From assembly GCA_947503885.1 (NCBI GenBank), contig CANNFD010000001.1, positions 186,001-250,000 of the forward strand: a stretch of DNA of 64,000 nt, read 5' to 3'. The notes below the pieces were generated by a model. It was not told the DNA's origin. It did not search any database and saw only the letters and a list, made by a program, of their open reading frames with translations. The DNA comes from an uncultured Olleya sp. (GTDB lineage: Bacteria; Bacteroidota; Bacteroidia; Flavobacteriales; Flavobacteriaceae). Shown here in pieces: positions 29,845 through 40,092 of this stretch. Both the position numbers and the translations under genes were made by a program. Within the stretch, counting starts at the first letter, position 1. Every line of letters starts with the position of its first letter.

Positions 29845-30780
29845 CTATTTATTTTTTAATTGTTTAATTATTTCTGGAATTTTCTTAATGTAAGCTAATT
29901 CTTTTAATTTTACTCTTGACTCTTCTATTGGAGTACCAAAATAAGACTTTCCGCCTTCTATGGATTTAGTTACTCCTGTTTGACCTAATACGTTAGCTTT
30001 TTTACCAATTGTAATTCCGCTTGTTGTACCAACTTGCCCCCAGAGCGTTACCTCGTCTTCAATAATACAACATCCCGCAATACCGGTTTGAGACGCAATT
30101 AAGCATTTTTTACCTATTATAGTATCGTGACCTACTTGGATTTGATTATCTAACTTAGACCCTTGACCAATAGTCGTATCCCCTGTTACCCCTCTGTCTA
30201 TTGTACAAAGCGCACCAATATCTACATTATCTTCTATAACTACTCTACCTCCAGATTTTAATTGATCAAATCCTTCTGGTCTGTTTTTATAATAAAAGGC
30301 GCTTGCCCCTAGAATACTTCCTGCATGTATTGTTACATTGTTTCCAATAACAGTGTCATCATAAATACTAACATTAGAATGTATTATACAATTATCTCCT
30401 ATTATTACATTGTTACCAATAAAGCAATTAGGCTGTATTATCGTGTTTTTTCCAATTTTAGCACTTGCAGAAACCGCAACATTTGAGCTTACAAAAGGCT
30501 TAAAGTGGTTAGTCAGCTTATTAAAATCTCTAAACGGGTCGTCGCTAATTAATAGCGCTTTACCTTCAGGACAGTCAACTTGCTTATTAATTAAAATAAT
30601 TGTAGCTGCACTATTTAAAGCTTTATCGTAATATTTAGGATGGTCAACAAAAACAATATCTCCTGGTGTTACTACATGAATTTCGTTCATGCCTAAAACC
30701 TGAAAATCAGCATCACCTACAAATTTGCAGTCAATAAGTTTTGCTATCGCGTCTAAATTATATGGTTTTGGAAATTTCAT
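29845..30780 (-). CDS. LpxD-like left-handed beta-helix acyltransferase (paralogue)
   Basis: Hexapeptide repeats; [36 protein letters not shown] closely parallels LpxD. Confidence 0.88.
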   Translation of the reverse strand: MKFPKPYNLDAIAKLIDCKFVGDADFQVLGMNEIHVVTPGDIVFVDHPKYYDKALNSAATIILINKQVDCPEGKALLISDDPFRDFNKLTNHFKPFVSSNVAVSASAKIGKNTIIQPNCFIGNNVIIGDNCIIHSNVSIYDDTVIGNNVTIHAGSILGASAFYYKNRPEGFDQLKSGGRVVIEDNVDIGALCTIDRGVTGDTTIGQGSKLDNQIQVGHDTIIGKKCLIASQTGIAGCCIIEDEVTLWGQVGTTSGITIGKKANVLGQTGVTKSIEGGKSYFGTPIEESRVKLKELAYIKKIPEIIKQLKNK

Positions 30781-30791
30781 TGTATTCCAAA

Positions 30792-31358
30792 CTACTCTTT
30801 AACACGTTCTTTATAAGTTCCTTTGTCAGTTTCAACTTTAATTTTATCACCTTCATTAATAAATAAAGGCACATTTACAGTTGCACCTGTTTCAACAGTT
30901 GCAGGTTTTGTTGCATTAGTTGCTGTGTTACCTTTAACACCTGGCTCCGTAGCTGTTACTTCTAGTATTACACTTGCTGGCATCTCTACAGATAAAGGCA
31001 TATTGTCTTCTGTATTGATAATTACAGTAACAACCTCTCCTTCTTTCATTAATTCTGGAGTATCTAAAGCAGCTTCTAAAAGTCTAATTTGAGTATAATC
31101 AGCTTCATTCATAAAATGATAAAATTCGCCATCATTATATAAATATTGAAACTTATGCGTTTCTACTCTTACATCTTCTAATTTATGTCCTGCAGAAAAC
31201 GTGTTGTCTAACACTTTACCGTTAGTTACACTTTTCATTTTAGTTCTAACAAACGCTGGACCTTTACCTGGTTTTACGTGTAAGAATTCTATTATTTTAT
31301 AAATATCATTATTATATCGAATACAAAGTCCGTTTCTAATATCTGAAGTAGTTGCCAT
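30792..31358 (-). CDS. efp: Elongation factor P
   Basis: [44 protein letters not shown]. Confidence 0.97.
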   Translation of the reverse strand: MATTSDIRNGLCIRYNNDIYKIIEFLHVKPGKGPAFVRTKMKSVTNGKVLDNTFSAGHKLEDVRVETHKFQYLYNDGEFYHFMNEADYTQIRLLEAALDTPELMKEGEVVTVIINTEDNMPLSVEMPASVILEVTATEPGVKGNTATNATKPATVETGATVNVPLFINEGDKIKVETDKGTYKERVKE

Positions 31359-31379
31359 TATATTTTATTTTTTAATTTT

Positions 31380-32165
31380 TTAGTTTGATTTGAAATAACC
31401 TTTCATTATTCCACGATGAGAATTCTTTATAAACTGAAGAATCTCGTCACGTTCTGTAGTTGCCTCCATTTCTGCTTCAATAATAGCTGCAGCTTGAGAA
31501 TTATTATAATTTTTTTGATATAGGATTCTGAAAATATCTTGAATTTCTCTTATTTTTTCTGTTTCATACCCTCTTCTTCTTAATCCAACCGAATTAATAC
31601 CGACATAAGATAAAGGCTCTCTACCTGCTTTAACAAAAGGCGGTACATCCTTACGCACTAAAGACCCCCCTGTTACAAATGCATGATTACCGACAGAGCA
31701 AAATTGGTGCACCGCAGTCATACCTGCCAACACAACATAGTCGCCTATATTTATGTGACCAGCTAATGTTGTGTTATTAGAAAAGATGCAATTTTTACCA
31801 ACAATACAATCGTGAGCAATATGGCAGTAAGCCATTATTAAACAATTGTCACCAACAACAGTTTTCATCCTGTCAGCAGTACCTCTGTTAATTGTAACGC
31901 ATTCTCTTATAGTAACATTATCACCTATTATTGTAAGTGTATCTTCGTCGTTATATTTTAAATCTTGTGGTACTGCAGATATTACTGAACCTGGAAAAAT
32001 ATTACAATTTTTACCGATTCTTGCGCCTTCCATGATAGTAACATTACTACCAATCCAAGTTCCTTCTCCAATAATCACGTTATTACTAATTGTTGTAAAA
32101 GGCTCAATAACTACATTTTTTGCAATTTTTGCTCCTGGATGTACGTATGCTAGGGGTTGGTTCAT
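31380..32165 (-). CDS. lpxA: Acyl-ACP--UDP-N-acetylglucosamine O-acyltransferase
   Basis: AYVHPGAKIAKNVVIEPF; IRECVTINRGT; HIAHDCIVG; GLRRRGY. Confidence 0.96.
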   Translation of the reverse strand: MNQPLAYVHPGAKIAKNVVIEPFTTISNNVIIGEGTWIGSNVTIMEGARIGKNCNIFPGSVISAVPQDLKYNDEDTLTIIGDNVTIRECVTINRGTADRMKTVVGDNCLIMAYCHIAHDCIVGKNCIFSNNTTLAGHINIGDYVVLAGMTAVHQFCSVGNHAFVTGGSLVRKDVPPFVKAGREPLSYVGINSVGLRRRGYETEKIREIQDIFRILYQKNYNNSQAAAIIEAEMEATTERDEILQFIKNSHRGIMKGYFKSN

Positions 32166-32180
32166 TTTTATTGTATTGTA

Positions 32181-33587
32181 TTATTTTACTTTTGATATTT
32201 GTGCCATTAGCTCTGCTTCTGCACATAACTTTCCGTTAGCATAAGCATAACCTTGCATGTGACAAATACCTCTTCTAATTGGTGATATTAATGAACATTT
32301 AAAAATTAAAGTATCTCCAGGTACTACTTTTTGTTTAAACTTTACATTGTCCATTTTCATAAAAAATGTTAAGTAGTTTTCTGGGTCAGGAACTGTACTT
32401 AGCACTAAAATCCCTCCTGTTTGCGCCATAGCTTCTACTATTAACACACCAGGCATCACAGGTGCTCCTGGAAAATGACCTTTAAAAAACTCCTCATTCA
32501 TCGTTACATTTTTAAGACCTATAACGTGAGAGTCTGAAAGCTCAAATACTTTGTCAAGTAATAAAAATGGCTGTCTATGTGGTAACATGTCCATAATTTG
32601 ATTAACATCCATTACTGGTGTTTGATTTACATCAATTTTTGGTACATTATTACGTCTTTCGTTTTTAATTAATTTGGACATCTTTTTTGCAAATTGTGTA
32701 TTTACAAAATGTCCTGGTTTATTAGCAATTACTTTACCTCTAATACGTGTTCCGATTAAAGCTAAATCTCCAATAACATCTAATAGTTTGTGTCTTGCAG
32801 CTTCATTAGGGTAATGTAACGTTAAATTATCTAATATTCCGTTTGGATTAATAGCAATTGAATCTTTTTTAAATGCTGTTTTTAATTTTTCCATTGTAGA
32901 TGCTGATAATTCTTTATCTACATATACAATTGCATTGTTTAAATCACCGCCTTTTATTAATCCATGTTCTAATAAAGATTCTAACTCATGTAAAAAACTA
33001 AAAGTTCTAGAATCAGAAATTTCCTTTTTAAAATCAGCAATATTATTTAGAGTTGCATTTTGAGTACCTAATACCTTAGTTCCAAAATCAACCATTGTTG
33101 TGATCTGATATTCTTTAGATGGCATTACCAAGATTTCGCTACCTGTTTCTTCGTCCGTATACGATATAACATCAGAAACCTCATACACCTCCCTAAAAGC
33201 ATCTTGCTCTTCAATTCCTGCTTTTTCTAATGCTTCAACAAAAAACTTAGAAGATCCATCCATAATTGGTGGCTCAGAGTTGTCTAATTCTAAAATAGCA
33301 TTATCTATATCTAAACCTACTAAAGCAGCTAAAACATGCTCGCAAGTTTGAATAGTGACTCCGTTTTTTTCCAAACAAGTACCACGTTGTGTGTTTGTTA
33401 CGTAATTAGCATCCGCTTCAATTACTGGACTACCTTCTAAATCAATTCTTTTAAAAGAAAAACCTTTATTTACAGGTGCAGGTTTAAAAGTTAAGGTAAC
33501 TTCTTTACCTGTATGTAAGCCAACACCTTTAAGGGAAATTTCCTTAAGTATTGTTTTTTGCTTTATGTCAGTGCTAACTATTCCCAT
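32181..33587 (-). CDS. Bifunctional UDP-3-O-acyl-GlcNAc deacetylase / 3-hydroxyacyl-ACP dehydratase (LpxC-FabZ fusion)
   Basis: N-terminal LpxC (TILKEISLKGVGLHTGKEVTLTF, HKLLDVIGDLALIG); C-terminal FabZ (LPHRQPFLLLDKV, GHFPGAPVMPGVLIVEAMAQTGG). Confidence 0.97.
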   Translation of the reverse strand: MGIVSTDIKQKTILKEISLKGVGLHTGKEVTLTFKPAPVNKGFSFKRIDLEGSPVIEADANYVTNTQRGTCLEKNGVTIQTCEHVLAALVGLDIDNAILELDNSEPPIMDGSSKFFVEALEKAGIEEQDAFREVYEVSDVISYTDEETGSEILVMPSKEYQITTMVDFGTKVLGTQNATLNNIADFKKEISDSRTFSFLHELESLLEHGLIKGGDLNNAIVYVDKELSASTMEKLKTAFKKDSIAINPNGILDNLTLHYPNEAARHKLLDVIGDLALIGTRIRGKVIANKPGHFVNTQFAKKMSKLIKNERRNNVPKIDVNQTPVMDVNQIMDMLPHRQPFLLLDKVFELSDSHVIGLKNVTMNEEFFKGHFPGAPVMPGVLIVEAMAQTGGILVLSTVPDPENYLTFFMKMDNVKFKQKVVPGDTLIFKCSLISPIRRGICHMQGYAYANGKLCAEAELMAQISKVK

Positions 33588-34611
33588 TTCCTTTTTTTTC
33601 TAATTCGTTTATAGTTTTAACTAATTTTGGAAGGTTTTTAAAATACACATAAGACTTATTCCAGTCTCCATAACTAAACGCTGGAGAACCTTGTAATATC
33701 TCGTTATCTTTAATGTTTCTTCCTATTCCTGATTGTGCTTGTATTTTTACGTTATTACCTATAGTTAAGTGCCCTGCAAATCCTACTTGACCTCCTATTT
33801 GACAATTTTCGCCTATTTTAGTTGAGCCTGCAATACCTGTTTGAGCTGCTATTACTGTGTTTTTACCAATTTCGACATTATGCGCTATTTGGATTTGATT
33901 ATCCAATTTAGCACCTCGTCTTATAATTGTAGATCCTAAAGTTGCCCGATCTATAGTTGTTGCTGCTCCGATATCTACAAAATCTTCTAATATAACATTA
34001 CCAATTTGTGGTACTTTGCTATACTCTCCATTCTCATCAGGTACAAAACCAAAACCATCAGCTCCAATAATTACTCCAGAATTGATGACACAGTTGTTAC
34101 CTATTACGCAATCAGAATAAATTTTAGCGCCAGCAAATAAAACTGAATCATTTCCTATAGTAACATTGTCACCAATATAGCAATTAGGAAAAATCTTTAC
34201 ATTATCTCCTATCTTTACATTATCTCCTATCACAGTAAAAGCGCCTACATATATATCCTTTCCAATGGTTGCAGATTTAGATATTGATGTTGGTTGCTCT
34301 ATCCCAAACTTATTTAGTTTGACTTGATTATAATACTCTAACAGTTTAGAAAACGACTTATAAGCATCATCTACTTTTATTAATGTACAGCTTATTTCTT
34401 GTTCTGGTACAAAGTCTTTATCAACAATTGCAATCGTTGCTTTTGTTGTATATATATATGGTGTATATTTTGGGTTTGCCAAAAAGGTCAAAGCGCCTTC
34501 CACACCTTCTTCTATTTTGGATAATTTAGATACCTCCGCTTGAGGGTTGCCTTCTACGACACCATCTAAAATACCAGCTATTTGTTCTGCAGTAAATTTC
34601 ATTGTCAACAA
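33574..34611 (-). CDS. lpxD: UDP-3-O-(3-hydroxymyristoyl)glucosamine N-acyltransferase
   Basis: VDIGAATTIDRATLGSTIIRRGAKLDNQIQIAHNVEIGKNTVIAAQTGIAGSTKIG. Confidence 0.96.
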   Translation of the reverse strand: MLTMKFTAEQIAGILDGVVEGNPQAEVSKLSKIEEGVEGALTFLANPKYTPYIYTTKATIAIVDKDFVPEQEISCTLIKVDDAYKSFSKLLEYYNQVKLNKFGIEQPTSISKSATIGKDIYVGAFTVIGDNVKIGDNVKIFPNCYIGDNVTIGNDSVLFAGAKIYSDCVIGNNCVINSGVIIGADGFGFVPDENGEYSKVPQIGNVILEDFVDIGAATTIDRATLGSTIIRRGAKLDNQIQIAHNVEIGKNTVIAAQTGIAGSTKIGENCQIGGQVGFAGHLTIGNNVKIQAQSGIGRNIKDNEILQGSPAFSYGDWNKSYVYFKNLPKLVKTINELEKKGNGNS

Positions 34612-34627
34612 AAATAGAAAAAATGTG

Positions 34628-35857
34628 CTAAAGTTGGTCTTTTGGATAACATATATAATATTTAGTCACCGGTTTTGATAACGCTTTTAGGCTAAGTTGG
34701 TCTGAAGCCTTAACTATATCCTCAACTTTACCGTTTTTATGAAGAATATTAATATTTTGTTTTTTTTGCGAATAAGCTTGATTACTAATCTGTCCTGTGA
34801 AGACAAAATAGTCCGCTTCTGTGTCTGATAAATTATATTTTTTTATTAATGTCGCCTTACGGGCTTTTATAATTTCTTTTTTTATAGGTTTCTTTTTAAT
34901 TTTAACCTTTAAAAGATGTCTATTTATAATCATCTCGCAAAGATTTTTTAATACAAAATCTTCATGATATTGCCAGTTTTTCATTGCTGAAACAATATCA
35001 TAATCATCTAACTTAGCAAATGTCTCAAGGCAATCAGTATTAAATTCATCTAAAGTAATTTCGTTTTCCAAAAAGAAAGTTAATGGTTTATTAGCTTCTA
35101 AGGTCACACCTTTTTTAACCAACTCTTTAGCTCGCTTTAGCACTCTAATTAATAATTGTTCTGCAACCAAGCTAGTTTTGTGCAAATAAACTTGCCAATA
35201 CATCAAACGCCTTGCTACTAAAAATTTTTCTACACTATAAATACCTTTATCTTCAATTACTAATTGGTCATCTTTAACATTAAGCATGGTTATTAGACGC
35301 TCGCTATTTATATTTCCTTCGGACACGCCTGTATAAAAACTATCCCGTTTTAAGTAATCAGCACGATCCATGTCAATTTGACTAGAAATTAACTGCAACA
35401 TAAAGGTCCTATGGTAGTCCCCTTTAAAAATCTGAATGGCAAGTGTTAAATCGTCGTTAAATTCTATATTTAACTGCTCCATAAATAACAACGAAATTTC
35501 TTCATGAGACACACCGCTTACAATACTATGTTCCATAGCATGGCTAAAAGGTCCATGACCAATATCGTGTAATAAAATAGCAATATATAATGCTTTTTCT
35601 TCGTCTTCAGAAATCTCAACCCCCTTAAAACGAAGCACTTGAACAGATTTTTGCATTAAATGCATACAACCAATAGCATGATGAAAACGCGTATGATGCG
35701 CACCCGGATAGACCAAATAAGATAAGCCCATTTGAGAAATACGTCGTAAACGCTGAAAGTATTTATGCTCTATTAAATCAAAAATAATAGAATTAGGTAT
35801 AGTAATAAATCCGTAAATTGGATCGTTTAGTATTTTAAGTTTGTTACTTGGTTTCAA
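34628..35857 (-). CDS. HD-domain phosphohydrolase (dNTPase-like)
   Basis: HHTRFHHAIGCMHL; ILLHDIGHGPFSHAMEH; SSQIDMDRADYLKRD. Confidence 0.93.
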   Translation of the reverse strand: MKPSNKLKILNDPIYGFITIPNSIIFDLIEHKYFQRLRRISQMGLSYLVYPGAHHTRFHHAIGCMHLMQKSVQVLRFKGVEISEDEEKALYIAILLHDIGHGPFSHAMEHSIVSGVSHEEISLLFMEQLNIEFNDDLTLAIQIFKGDYHRTFMLQLISSQIDMDRADYLKRDSFYTGVSEGNINSERLITMLNVKDDQLVIEDKGIYSVEKFLVARRLMYWQVYLHKTSLVAEQLLIRVLKRAKELVKKGVTLEANKPLTFFLENEITLDEFNTDCLETFAKLDDYDIVSAMKNWQYHEDFVLKNLCEMIINRHLLKVKIKKKPIKKEIIKARKATLIKKYNLSDTEADYFVFTGQISNQAYSQKKQNINILHKNGKVEDIVKASDQLSLKALSKPVTKYYICYPKDQL

Positions 35858-35894
35858 GCTTAAGCCTTTATTTAATTAATATACACAAATATAC

Positions 35895-37448
35895 ATGAAC
35901 AATATAAATATTCTTTGGGTTGATGACGAAATAGATTTATTAAAGCCTCATATCATTTTTTTAGAACAGAAAAACTACAAAGTAACAACTTGTAATAGTG
36001 GTACCGAAGCATTAGAAATTTTAAATGACAAAAAATTTGATATTGTTTTTTTAGACGAAAACATGCCTGGTTTAACAGGATTAGAAACTTTAAATGAAAT
36101 TAAAGAAAAACAAGACACCCTACCTGTGGTAATGATTACCAAAAGTGAAGAAGAATATATTATGGAAGAGGCTATTGGAAACAAAATTGCCGATTACCTT
36201 ATTAAACCTGTTAATCCAAATCAAATATTACTTAGTTTAAAGAAAAACTTAGACCATTCTAGATTAGTGTCAGAAAAAACCACTTCTAACTACCAACAAG
36301 AGTTTAGAAAAATTGCAATGGACATGTCTATGGTTAATAGTTATGAAGAATGGGTTGATTTATATAAAAAACTAATTTATTGGGAAATACAATTAGAAGA
36401 CATTGAAGACCCTAGTATGTTTGAAATTTTAGAGTCTCAGAAAAACGAAGCTAACACACAATTTGGTAAGTTTATCGACAAAAACTACCCGTCTTGGTTT
36501 GAGCCTAATACTGATGCTCCTGTATTATCACATACACTATTTAGAGAAAAAATTGCTCCAGAATTAAGTAAAGAGCAACCAACACTATTGATTGTAGTAG
36601 ACAACCTACGTTATGATCAATGGAAAGCTTTTGAGCCTTTTGTGAGCAACCATTATAAAAAACAAAAAGAAGAAGCGTTTTACAGCATCTTACCTACTGC
36701 AACACAGTACGCTAGAAATGCTATATTCTCTGGTTTAATGCCAAGTGATATGGAAAAAATGTATCCTGAATACTGGAAAAACGATACAGATGAAGGAGGT
36801 AAAAACTTACACGAAGCAGATTTTTTAAACGCACAAATGAAACGCTTAGGACTTACAAACCTAAAACACGAGTATTATAAGATTACAAACCTATCCTCTG
36901 GAAAAAAACTAGCCGATAATTTTAGAGGGCTAAAAGATAACGACTTAACCGTTGTTGTGTATAATTTTGTTGACATGTTATCACACTCCAAAACTGAAAT
37001 GGATGTTGTTAAAGAGCTGGCATCTAACGACAAAGCTTACCGTAGTTTAACACAGAGTTGGTTTAAAAACTCACCATTACTAGAGATGATACAACAAGCA
37101 CAGCAAATGGGCTTTAAACTAATAATTACCACAGACCACGGTACTATTAATGTAAAAAATCCATCAAAAGTTATTGGAGATAGAGACACAAGTTTAAACT
37201 TACGTTACAAAACTGGACGTAGCTTAAGTTATGAGTCCAAAGATGTATTGGCTGCAAAGGACCCAAAAACTATCCACTTACCGTCAATTAACATGAATAG
37301 CTCATTTATTTTTGCTAAAAGCGATTTGTTTTTTGCTTACCCTAATAATTATAATCATTATGTCAGTTATTATAGAAACACCTACCAACATGGGGGTGTG
37401 TCTTTAGAAGAAATGATTATACCTTTTGTAGTTTTAAGTCCTAAATAA
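35895..37448 (+). CDS. porX: PorX: response regulator with C-terminal alkaline-phosphatase-superfamily (PglZ-type) domain, type IX secretion regulator
   Basis: N-terminal receiver (ILWVDDEIDLL, IVFLDENMPGLTGLE, KPVNPNQI); C-terminal LLIVVDNLRYDQWKAF...YNFVDMLSHSKTEMD...ITTDHGT. Confidence 0.92.
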   Translation: MNNINILWVDDEIDLLKPHIIFLEQKNYKVTTCNSGTEALEILNDKKFDIVFLDENMPGLTGLETLNEIKEKQDTLPVVMITKSEEEYIMEEAIGNKIADYLIKPVNPNQILLSLKKNLDHSRLVSEKTTSNYQQEFRKIAMDMSMVNSYEEWVDLYKKLIYWEIQLEDIEDPSMFEILESQKNEANTQFGKFIDKNYPSWFEPNTDAPVLSHTLFREKIAPELSKEQPTLLIVVDNLRYDQWKAFEPFVSNHYKKQKEEAFYSILPTATQYARNAIFSGLMPSDMEKMYPEYWKNDTDEGGKNLHEADFLNAQMKRLGLTNLKHEYYKITNLSSGKKLADNFRGLKDNDLTVVVYNFVDMLSHSKTEMDVVKELASNDKAYRSLTQSWFKNSPLLEMIQQAQQMGFKLIITTDHGTINVKNPSKVIGDRDTSLNLRYKTGRSLSYESKDVLAAKDPKTIHLPSINMNSSFIFAKSDLFFAYPNNYNHYVSYYRNTYQHGGVSLEEMIIPFVVLSPK

Positions 37449-37460
37449 ATTATTTTTACC

Positions 37461-37483
37461 AAAAAAAAAAAAAAAAAAAAAAA
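37461..37483. repeat. 23-nt poly(A) homopolymer
   Basis: Direct count of consecutive A between porX and tsaE. Confidence 0.9.
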
Positions 37484-37492
37484 TAAACTAAA

Positions 37493-37906
37493 GTGATTAT
37501 CAATTATACATTAGATGATGTCGAAGCTGTAGCTAAACAAATTTTAGACCTATCGGCATCTAAAATAATATTATTTGAAGGCGAAATGGGCGTTGGTAAA
37601 ACCACACTTATCAAAACCTTAGTAAAATTATTAGGAAGTGACGACATGGTAAGTAGTCCTACATTTTCATTAGTTAACCAATATATAGGTAAAGACCATG
37701 ATATATATCATTTTGATTTATATCGCGTCAACGATGAAGAAGAATTATACAATTTTGGAATAGAAACCTATATATATTCAGATAGTTTTGTTTTTGTGGA
37801 ATGGCCTGATTTATTAAAACCTTTACTACAAGACAGTTTTACAATAGTTAAAATAGAATTGTCAGAAAATACTGCAAGAGAATTATCTGTGACTAATTTT
37901 GATTAA
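37493..37906 (+). CDS. tsaE: tRNA threonylcarbamoyladenosine biosynthesis ATPase TsaE (GTG start)
   Basis: LFEGEMGVGKTTLIKTL; SSPTFSLVNQY; HFDLYRV; FVEWPD. Confidence 0.95.
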   Translation: MIINYTLDDVEAVAKQILDLSASKIILFEGEMGVGKTTLIKTLVKLLGSDDMVSSPTFSLVNQYIGKDHDIYHFDLYRVNDEEELYNFGIETYIYSDSFVFVEWPDLLKPLLQDSFTIVKIELSENTARELSVTNFD

Positions 37907-38074
37907 AAATTCTAAATTTTCTAACTTTAAAAAGTGTATTTTTGACTAATTGCGGTTTTAACCACAACAGAAATTAAAAAAAATGCTGATTTTAACATAA
38001 TTTTAACATTTGGCCGAATTTTGTGCTTAGATTTTATATAGTTTAGAGGTATAATTAATTAAATCCCTAACATT

Positions 38075-38218
38075 ATGAAAACAAAAAAGTATGTATTAGC
38101 AATCGCTATTTTCGGAGGTGTATTATTCACAGCACAAGCTACAAATCTGATTGATTTAGATGGACAACAAACAACAGAAATTGAAAGAAGTAAAATCAAA
38201 GTTCCAAGACACGGATAA
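38075..38218 (+). CDS. Small secreted/membrane peptide, 47 aa (not in supplied ORF track)
   Basis: MKTKKYVLAIAIFGGVLFTAQATNLIDLDGQQTTEIERSKIKVPRHG*: clear signal-like N-terminus; overlaps the 38160 ORF by 59 bp in another frame. Confidence 0.7.
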   Translation: MKTKKYVLAIAIFGGVLFTAQATNLIDLDGQQTTEIERSKIKVPRHG

Positions 38219-38702
38219 TAAAAGTCTTATTTTAGGTGGTATCGTAGCTACTCTTATAGCTATAACTCCCTATATATTTTATTCTTATGAAAATGTCCCA
38301 GACCAACAGGTCTGGGACACTTTTTTGTTTACCTATGATAGTAAATATTACGAGAGTGCCTTAACAGGTATATGGACTTTAATGGGTAAATTAATCCCTT
38401 TATACTTATTAATTATTTGGTTTTTTACTTGTCGTCATTGGTGGTATCATTCATTATTAATACCAATAACAATGTATATATTCCAACTTTCGAACGTAAT
38501 CAACGAAGATATTCAATATGTTGATAATCATCAGTTTAAATATTTAATATTTATAATGGCAATTATAATCCCTTCAATTTATTTAGTAAGAGCAAGATTA
38601 TTTAATAGAATAAATTCAATAGGAAAGTCTACTCAAGAACTTGAAGACGAATTAACCTTTAGGCCAAAAACACTTTGGGGAAAAATTAAACAGTACTTTT
38701 AA
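38160..38702 (+). CDS. Hypothetical membrane protein
   Basis: Four or so hydrophobic helices; initiates inside the preceding small ORF. Confidence 0.7.
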   Translation: MDNKQQKLKEVKSKFQDTDNKSLILGGIVATLIAITPYIFYSYENVPDQQVWDTFLFTYDSKYYESALTGIWTLMGKLIPLYLLIIWFFTCRHWWYHSLLIPITMYIFQLSNVINEDIQYVDNHQFKYLIFIMAIIIPSIYLVRARLFNRINSIGKSTQELEDELTFRPKTLWGKIKQYF

Positions 38703-38870
38703 TTAAACCACTTAAATTCTATTAAGTTAAAAAAATACATTTACTGATTTATCATAAGTAGAAAGACAATTACTAGAACAACTTTGTTTAAAATAAATAA
38801 GACTGTATTTTTAATGCATTTAATTACAATAATTTTGTAATTTGTTTGTGTTTTTAAAATCAACTTAAAT

Positions 38871-40070
38871 ATGTCTAAACAACTCTCTCCATTTTCTAAA
38901 GCAGAATTACTCCCTCAAGAAGAAACCTTAGAGATTTTTAAACATAAAAGCAATCTTTTTATCGGCATACCTAAAGAAACCGCTTTTCAGGAAAAGCGCG
39001 TATGCCTTACACCTGATGCTGTATCTGCAATTGTCAACAACGGACATCGGGTTTTAATCGAGTCTGAAGCTGGTAAAGGCGCCAACTTTAGCGATAAAGA
39101 TTATAGCGAGGCTGGTGCAGAAGTCACCAAAGACACTGCAAAAGTCTATTCTTGCCCAATGATTTTAAAAGTAGAACCTCCTACTCTAGCTGAATTAGAA
39201 TTAATAAACCCGCAGACCACTTTAATTTCTGCGCTTCAAATAAAAACACAATCCAAAAAATATTTTGAAAAGTTAGCTTCAAAACGTATAACTGCATTAG
39301 CTTTTGAATTTATTAGAGATAGTGATGGTGCTTATCCTGCAGTTAGAGCGCTAAGTGAAATCGCAGGAACTGCATCTGTACTAATTGCTGCCGAGCTTTT
39401 AAGCAACTCTAGTAATGGTAACGGGTTAATGTTTGGAAACATTAGCGGAGTGCCACCTGTTGAAGTTGTAATACTTGGCGCAGGTACTGTTGGTGAGTTT
39501 GCTGCTAGAAGTGCGGTTGGTCTAGGCGCTAATGTTAAAGTTTTTGATAATTCTATTACCAAATTACGCTGTTTACAGGCTAATTTAGGTCGCACACTTT
39601 ACACATCAACTATACAACCTAAATATTTAAGTAAAGCATTAAAACGCTGTGATGTAGTTATTGGCGCGGTTAGAGGAAAAGACAGAGCCCCAATTATAGT
39701 GTCTGAAACAATGGTAGAAAGCATGAAAAAAGGTGCTGTTATTATTGATGTAAGTATTGATATGGGTGGTTGTTTTGAGACCAGCGAAGTTACTACACAC
39801 AATAATCCAACTTACAGAAAAAATGGAGTTATCCATTATTGCGTCCCTAATATTCCTGCACGCTATTCTAGAACAGCATCTGCCTCTATTAGTAATATTT
39901 TTACTCCTTATTTATTAGAAATTGCAGACAATGGTGGTCTAGAGCATGCTATACGATTTGATAAAGGTCTTAAAAATGGGCTCTATTTTTATCACGGAAT
40001 TTTAACCAGTCGTGCAGTTGGTGAATGGTTTGATCTAAAATATAGTGATATTAACTTATTAATATTCTAA
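38871..40070 (+). CDS. ald: Alanine dehydrogenase
   Basis: IGIPKETAFQEKRVCLTPDAV; VVILGAGTVGEFAARSAVGLGANVKVFD. Confidence 0.93.
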   Translation: MSKQLSPFSKAELLPQEETLEIFKHKSNLFIGIPKETAFQEKRVCLTPDAVSAIVNNGHRVLIESEAGKGANFSDKDYSEAGAEVTKDTAKVYSCPMILKVEPPTLAELELINPQTTLISALQIKTQSKKYFEKLASKRITALAFEFIRDSDGAYPAVRALSEIAGTASVLIAAELLSNSSNGNGLMFGNISGVPPVEVVILGAGTVGEFAARSAVGLGANVKVFDNSITKLRCLQANLGRTLYTSTIQPKYLSKALKRCDVVIGAVRGKDRAPIIVSETMVESMKKGAVIIDVSIDMGGCFETSEVTTHNNPTYRKNGVIHYCVPNIPARYSRTASASISNIFTPYLLEIADNGGLEHAIRFDKGLKNGLYFYHGILTSRAVGEWFDLKYSDINLLIF

Positions 40071-40092
40071 ATTTGCAATTCAAAAATTTAGA

